From Zychaea mexicana (taxonomy: Eukaryota > Mucoromycota > Mucoromycetes > Mucorales > Lichtheimiaceae), in NCBI RefSeq assembly GCF_025766255.1, contig NW_026516740.1, forward strand, positions 62,001 through 126,000: a DNA stretch of 64,000 bases. Direction: 5' to 3'. Below are positions 59,283 through 64,000 of the stretch, piece after piece. Each line of letters opens with the position of its first letter. Positions within the stretch are counted from its first letter, which is position 1. The notes beneath the pieces are model-generated. The model was not told the DNA's origin and did no database searches. It saw only the letters and a list, made by a program, of their open reading frames with translations. The translations under genes and the position numbers were made by a program.

Positions 59283-59616
59283 AGATGTAAACAAGGGCGC
59301 CGGCCCCGAGCGATTTCGGTTAAGGCAGGTGGCCTTTCTGAGCTTGCTCGATTGCTCGTAGGTTCGATTCCTGCTGTCTGGATACAACGTCCCTCCTATG
59401 GTTCCTTTGGTCATCTCGCGGAAATTCCTGTTACAATCTGCATAGCCCTCCCTTAGGATCGATTTGGTCCATAGCAGCACACGATGTGCCTTAGTCCCTT
59501 CATTTTGTACACTTTGTATCTTTAATGTTATTGGCAGTTTCTGATATTTGCACACTTTAATAAAATTTTTCCTGACCATAAGTTCCTAACAAAAAATAAA
59601 AATAAAGATGTAAACA
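59283..59616 (+). mobile_element. tRNA-derived SINE-like element with 11 bp target-site duplication
   Basis: A 312 bp insert (59294-59605) is flanked by the direct repeat AGATGTAAACA at 59283-59293 and 59606-59616. Its 5' end has tRNA features: GAG and GGTTAAGGC like the D-arm of Ser/Leu tRNAs (about 59310-59332), and GGTTCGATTCC (59361-59371), which matches the B box of RNA polymerase III promoters. A normal acceptor stem cannot be formed, so it is not a tRNA gene. The 3' end is A-rich (AACAAAAAATAAAAATAA). Target duplication, pol III boxes and A-rich tail together define a SINE. The tail after the tRNA part is of unknown origin. Confidence 0.7.
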
Positions 59617-60349
59617 CAGTTTTGGCAACAGACCAAAAACGGTGCTAAAAATCTTATAAGAATCATATAGCTACCAAAATTTGCAGCTTCGCATAATGTC
59701 TCGACTGTAATTCAGTCATCGTCCAAATGATCGTTCATGAGCGATGAGAAAACCATTACAAGGAACGAAGGAAAACAGCAGATGATTGTTTTTTTCGAAA
59801 TCAAGCAAGCTTTTTGCCTTACCTAAGTATATATTATATCATTATAGGGTTATAGCATCTTTTGCCAAGTTAAATATTAACAACGTAATAGCAGTAAAGG
59901 TAGTAAGAAGTTCAGGGATAAAGTGGTGGTACAGCTGCTGGTGGATTATCCATTCACTACTTGCAAAATGAGAAAGGCTTTTGATATGCACCCCCCCCCC
60001 TCAGATCCTTCCGGACACCCCCTTCTATTTTTAATCCTCATCAGATTACACACATTCTATAAACATATACTTGTGGGGGTATCCGCAAGGATGTGGTCAC
60101 TGGATGTGCTCACTTGTTATTGTTACTATACATCTGTCGATATATTAACAAAAGAGGACTATAAAAGGTACATGAAAAACATTCCTTAATGCTCTTCAAA
60201 TTTTTAGGGTGTCTCTACGGATGTGTTTATGTGCAGTAGTTTAAATAAAGTATATAAATGCTCCTCAATAAACAGTATACTTTAATATTATATCTTCAAC
60301 TTTCTACCTGCGTTTATCACCCTACTATCTCAATACTAGAGCAATTGAT
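59617..60349. other. Intergenic region between the SINE and the Gypsy LTR
   Basis: No gene was recognised. A run of ten C lies at 59991-60000. Confidence 0.4.
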
Positions 60350-60757
60350 TGACACTACTTACACCAGATGAAATACAGGATTTTTCCTAATGATTGGCGG
60401 CCCATTTTTTTACATGATGGCGGGGATTTTTTTTTTCTTTGGCGTTGGGGGGTCTTTGATTGGTGGTGTGATTTCTCGTGATTGGCAGAGAGCTAAGAAT
60501 ACAGTGGCACATGGCTCTTCGACGACAGGGGCACCACTATAAACGATTCCATTCACACTACAGGTCCAGATACACCACAAATGTCATGGGCCCATGTTGT
60601 TCAAAACAAACGTGTATCATTGATGCACTCCAATGATCTTCTTAACAACCAGGATGGTAGGACAGTTCGTCCTTCTCGAGTGTAACAGGATGGATATCGG
60701 AAAGAGGATGATGAATTTTATTTGGGGGGTGCTACTACTTATATTCTAGCTGTCACA
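60350..60757 (-). repeat. Probable 3' LTR of the Gypsy element
   Basis: Read on the minus strand it begins TGTGACAGC (60757) and ends TAGTGTCA (60350), the TG...CA form of an LTR. Immediately upstream on that strand is the purine-rich tract GGAGAGGAGGAATAG, a typical polypurine primer, and 15 bp before that is the pol stop (60772). The length is about 408 bp. The 5' LTR is outside the window, so identity between LTRs cannot be checked. Confidence 0.65.
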
Positions 60758-60771
60758 CTATTCCTCCTCTC

Positions 60772-63700
60772 CTACAAGCTAGTTGATGTATAAAATGGTT
60801 CGACTTGGGATAAATTGGCTGTAGTAGTAATAGTTCTTTTTCCTTGAATTCGTTGTAGTTTAAGGCTGTTGCTGTGCTTGTTGATTTGTTTAACGATCCA
60901 TGGACCCATGAATTTCGCCTTGGCAAAGTGTCGATTCTCCTTTGGTATGACTTTAAGAACCTTGTCACCAACGTTAAATGTTCGTACTGGATGGCGGTTG
61001 CGATTATAATATCGTTGTTGTTTCTCCTGCGATGCTTGTATATTCTTCTTTGCTTGTTCATGGATAACCGGCAAATAGTGGTTCAAATAGGCTATCCATG
61101 TTTCGGCATTATGGCTCTTCATCGTCGGTGGCTGCCATATTCCTGTTGTTGGCAAAGTTGCTATGCGTCCAAACATCAGTTCAAACAGGGAAAAACCAGT
61201 GGATGCTTGTTGCGCCGTATTAATACCAAAAGTGACAAATGGTAGATACTCGTCCCACTGCTTCGGATCTTGCTCGACGTATATTCCCATCGCCGTCTTG
61301 ATTGTCGAATTCATACGCTCCACCAAGCCATCGCTCTGAGGTCTTTCTACGCTTGTCGTAGATCTTGATATGCCCAACCGTTCGCAGATAATCTTCATGA
61401 CCTCCCCTACAAAGTTCGTCCCATTATCTGTGATAAGCTTGCGGGGCATGCTATGAACCAGAACCGCATTGTATAATAAAACATTTGCCACATGCGTCGA
61501 TGTAAATTGAGGTAGCACCGCCGTAACCATCCACTTCGTCAGATAGTCCATCATAACTAGCAGATACCTGTTGCCCTTGTGGCTTTCAGGTAAAACTGCA
61601 ATATCCGCCGCCCATACTTCGCCAGCCTTGCCCACCGGAATACTTTGTAGATGACCATATTTGCGCTTTAGACCTTTGAATCGTTGGCATGATTCACACT
61701 GACGGATATATTCGGTGATATCCGGTACCATTGCCGCCCACCATCCATGTTGTTTTGCCTTGGCCAACGTCTTGTCGCGACCCATGTGGGCTGCCGATGG
61801 ATGTGCGTGTACGAGATCAAGAAAATATTTGCGCAATGCCTTGGGAATAACCATGACAGGGGTACCCTCGCCACGTAAGTATAGAAGGCCTTCGAGCATT
61901 TCGAAACGTGAATCGTGTTGTTGGATATATCCTTGGATTTCCTGATCCTCCATCTGGTGTTGGCGAATGAGATCGTTTGTCAGGGTTGCTTGCGCATTGC
62001 TGTACTTGCGGCTTAATGCATCTGCATCTGTGTTGTCTTTGCCTCGACGATGCACGACTGTAAAGTCATAGTTAGCCAATTCCAGAATCCACCTTGCGAT
62101 CCTGCCTCGTGGTGAATTCAAACTAAGGATAGCCTTGAGCGCCATATGATCCGTATAGATGGCCAGAACTGCACCATGGATGTATGAGTGGAAATAACGT
62201 AAATTCCAAACTACTGACAAGCATTCTCGTTCTGTACAATTATAATTTTGCTCGGCACTTGCCAAAACGCGACTTGCAAAAGCTACTGGTCGAGCTGCTT
62301 GTACCAAAACTCCTCCTATGCCCACATCTGAAGCGTCGGTATGCATATCAAATGGCAAGTTTGGATCAACATGTGCCAGTTCAGGCAAGGATGCCAAGTG
62401 TTACTTGATCGCGTCGAATGCTGCTTGGTGTTTCTCCTCCCATTGAAACTCTTGTTTGCCACCGGTCAAGGCATATAGTGGTGCAGCCCATGTTGCCAAC
62501 GGGTCCAAAAACTTGTGATAATAAGCACAGATGCTCAAGAAACGCTGTAAAGCTTTGACTGTAGTTGGTTCCGGCCAGTCCAAAATCGCTTCCACCTTAG
62601 CTGGATCAGCAGTAATACCCCGAGGCTGCAACATAATAGCCAAACTTGACGCGTGGTACCAAAAACGATGACTTCTTGGCATTGATCTTGAGATTGTATG
62701 CTGCCAACCTCGCCAAGACCTGCTCTAAGATTTGTAGGTGTTCTTCACGCGATTCGGCATAGATCAGAATGTCGTCGATGAACGCCATGGTATTGCTAAA
62801 AGGTCGTAGCACTTGGATAAAACGTTGACTGGTCGCAGGACCATTGGTACACCCGAACGGGAGGACGAGGAACTCGTAAGGACCACCGTCAGCACAGAAA
62901 GCTGTCTTACAAATATCGCTTTCCGCCATAGGATTTGCCAATAGTACGATTTGAGATCAATCTTGGAATATGTGGTATAGGTCGGACCCAAACGACAGAT
63001 CAAATCTTCAATCCTTGGCAAGGGAAACTTGTCCTTGCGAGTTATTGCATTCAAACGTTTGTAATTGATGCAGATACGGAAAGAAGACGAATCCTTAGCA
63101 ACAACGATCGGCGGTAAGCACCAAGGGCTGTTGCTTTTACAGATGACACCCTGAGCCAGCATATCGTCAATATGTTCCTTGAGAATTTTCTTCTCCTTGG
63201 GTGAACGATGGTAATCCCGGCATACAATTGGTTGAGCATCGCCGGTGTCGATAACATGCTGGACAGGTGCATTGGTGATAGTTTGGACTGGACTGTTGTC
63301 ATATATGGCGGGATATTTTGCAAGAATGGTGGCCACTGCTGGATCCAATGCTTCGTCTGGTGTTGGTGCTGCAATTCGTCGTGTCGTTGCTGGTTCTAAT
63401 GACGGTGCTGGTGCTAGTGCTGACGTTGTGTTGTTGTGATTGTTGATAGTAGTTTGTTGTTGGGATGATGCTACAGCACGTTGTATGAAAATGTGGCGCG
63501 GGAGAGCGGTGTTATTGTGTGGATCAGGTAAGATGTCGTGCGCAATTAACCAGTCGTTACCAATGATAATGGCTGGCCGTTGGATTTCAACGAGTTTGAA
63601 AGTGATGTCATATGAAATGCCATCTAGTTGAAGTGTTGTGTGAGCTTTGTGATTTGACCGCTGCTCTCCTTCGTTTCCATAACCGATCAGCGTTGGTGAC

Positions 63701-64000
63701 GCGACTTCTATAGGTGCGCCAATCGACTCCATTGCTGCCGTCGTTACTGATGTCAAATCCAAACCTGTGTCGATCAATACGTCAAATTGCTGATCGCCTA
63801 TCATTGCTGTAACAAAGAAGCTGCCACGGTTGTTTTGGGTTGCCTGCAGTTGGGTTTGCGCTCCTTGCCAAACACAGTCAAAGTAATTTTTGCCAGTGCT
63901 TAGTGATGCTGACGTTGATGCTGTTATGGTCTCTTGCGCTCCTTGATGCTTCTTCTTCTTTGCCCAACAGCTGCGTTTCCAATGACCCTTCTTTCCACAG
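60772..64000 (-). pseudogene. Gypsy gag end and pol polyprotein, broken
   Basis: The frame from the edge holds the zinc knuckle, protease (FDVLIDTGLDLTS) and the N-terminal RT (INYKRLNAITRKDKFPLPRI, KIDLKSYYWQI). Near 62937 a 1 bp loss shifts frame; RT continues with AFCADGGPYEFLVLPFGC and the catalytic AFIDDILIY. Near 62626 an extra G shifts frame again (GITADPAKVEAILDWPEP). A TAA at about 62402 then follows FDAIK. The last frame (62397-60772) has RNase H (FDMHTDASDVGIGGVL), an HHCC integrase finger (HAHPSAAHMG, CESCQRF) and the DDE core (WAADIAVL, ITDNGTNFVGE, SDGLVERMNS), ending near the LTR. Integrase and RNase H look intact by themselves. Confidence 0.9.

Larger units (their letters stand above)
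60350..64000 (-). mobile_element. Ty3/Gypsy LTR retrotransposon (partial, 5' part beyond the right edge)
   Basis: The element reads leftward from the right edge. It contains a gag zinc knuckle (CGKKGHWKRSC at the edge), then protease, reverse transcriptase, RNase H and integrase, in the protease-RT-RNaseH-integrase order of Ty3/Gypsy, followed by a polypurine tract and an LTR. The pol frame is broken three times, so this copy is not autonomous. Confidence 0.9.

Noticed and set aside
59290..59385. Functional tRNA gene (Ser or Leu type)
   Set aside because: B box and D-arm features are present, but no acceptor stem can pair and the anticodon arm is not regular; the target duplication makes a SINE a better explanation.

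Overview
The window comes from a filamentous fungus. The genes carry many short introns of about 50-350 bp with GTA(A/T)G donors and YAG acceptors, and intergenic distances are short. The conserved eukaryotic genes are eIF4G, a LIM/C1/RhoGAP protein, HEM4, GatA, OPA3, FAM32A and BET4. Protein style and mobile-element content fit an early-diverging lineage, most likely Mucoromycota; that assignment is a judgement from recognition, not a search.

Layout. At 1-12.7 kb lie ordinary genes: eIF4G (minus, cut by the left edge), a ten-exon cytochrome P450 (plus), uroporphyrinogen-III synthase (minus) and a LIM-LIM-C1-RhoGAP protein (minus). At 12.7-19.1 kb there is gene-poor, decayed DNA with a broken LINE fragment, a broken C2H2 zinc-finger ORF and a very AT-rich stretch.

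At 19.09-41.95 kb one module is repeated three times in direct orientation (A 19089-26172, B 26173-34357, C 34358-41953). Each module holds (1) a multi-exon minus-strand gene of unknown function, here called gene X, interrupted by a variable minisatellite; (2) an AT-rich segment with a plus-strand Asn/Asp-rich Cys-containing gene, here called gene Y, facing a Merlin/IS1595-type DDE transposase; and (3) a 1.7-2.2 kb element with CACTGTGGG inverted ends and subterminal ACCAG repeats. Copy B also carries a 1054 bp insertion with TA target duplication and inverted ends. Each copy is damaged differently: A has an Asp to Asn change in the transposase, B a frameshift and the insertion, C a frameshifted gene Y. 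Differences between copies are often CpG to TpG/CpA transitions.

At 41.95-45 kb the array abuts a broken FAR1-like gene, followed by gene-poor DNA. At 45.0-52.2 kb lies a compact run: GatA and OPA3 (both mitochondrial), a protein with a DMAP1-binding-type N-terminus, FAM32A and an alpha/beta hydrolase. At 52.2-56.8 kb there is decayed DNA with another LINE scrap, then BET4 (Rab geranylgeranyltransferase alpha). At 59.28-59.62 kb there is a probable tRNA-derived SINE with an 11 bp target duplication. From 60.35 kb to the right edge lies a Ty3/Gypsy retrotransposon on the minus strand with a broken pol frame.

Exon structures of the conserved genes were worked out by hand; each closes in frame. 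Gene X was not fully resolved.
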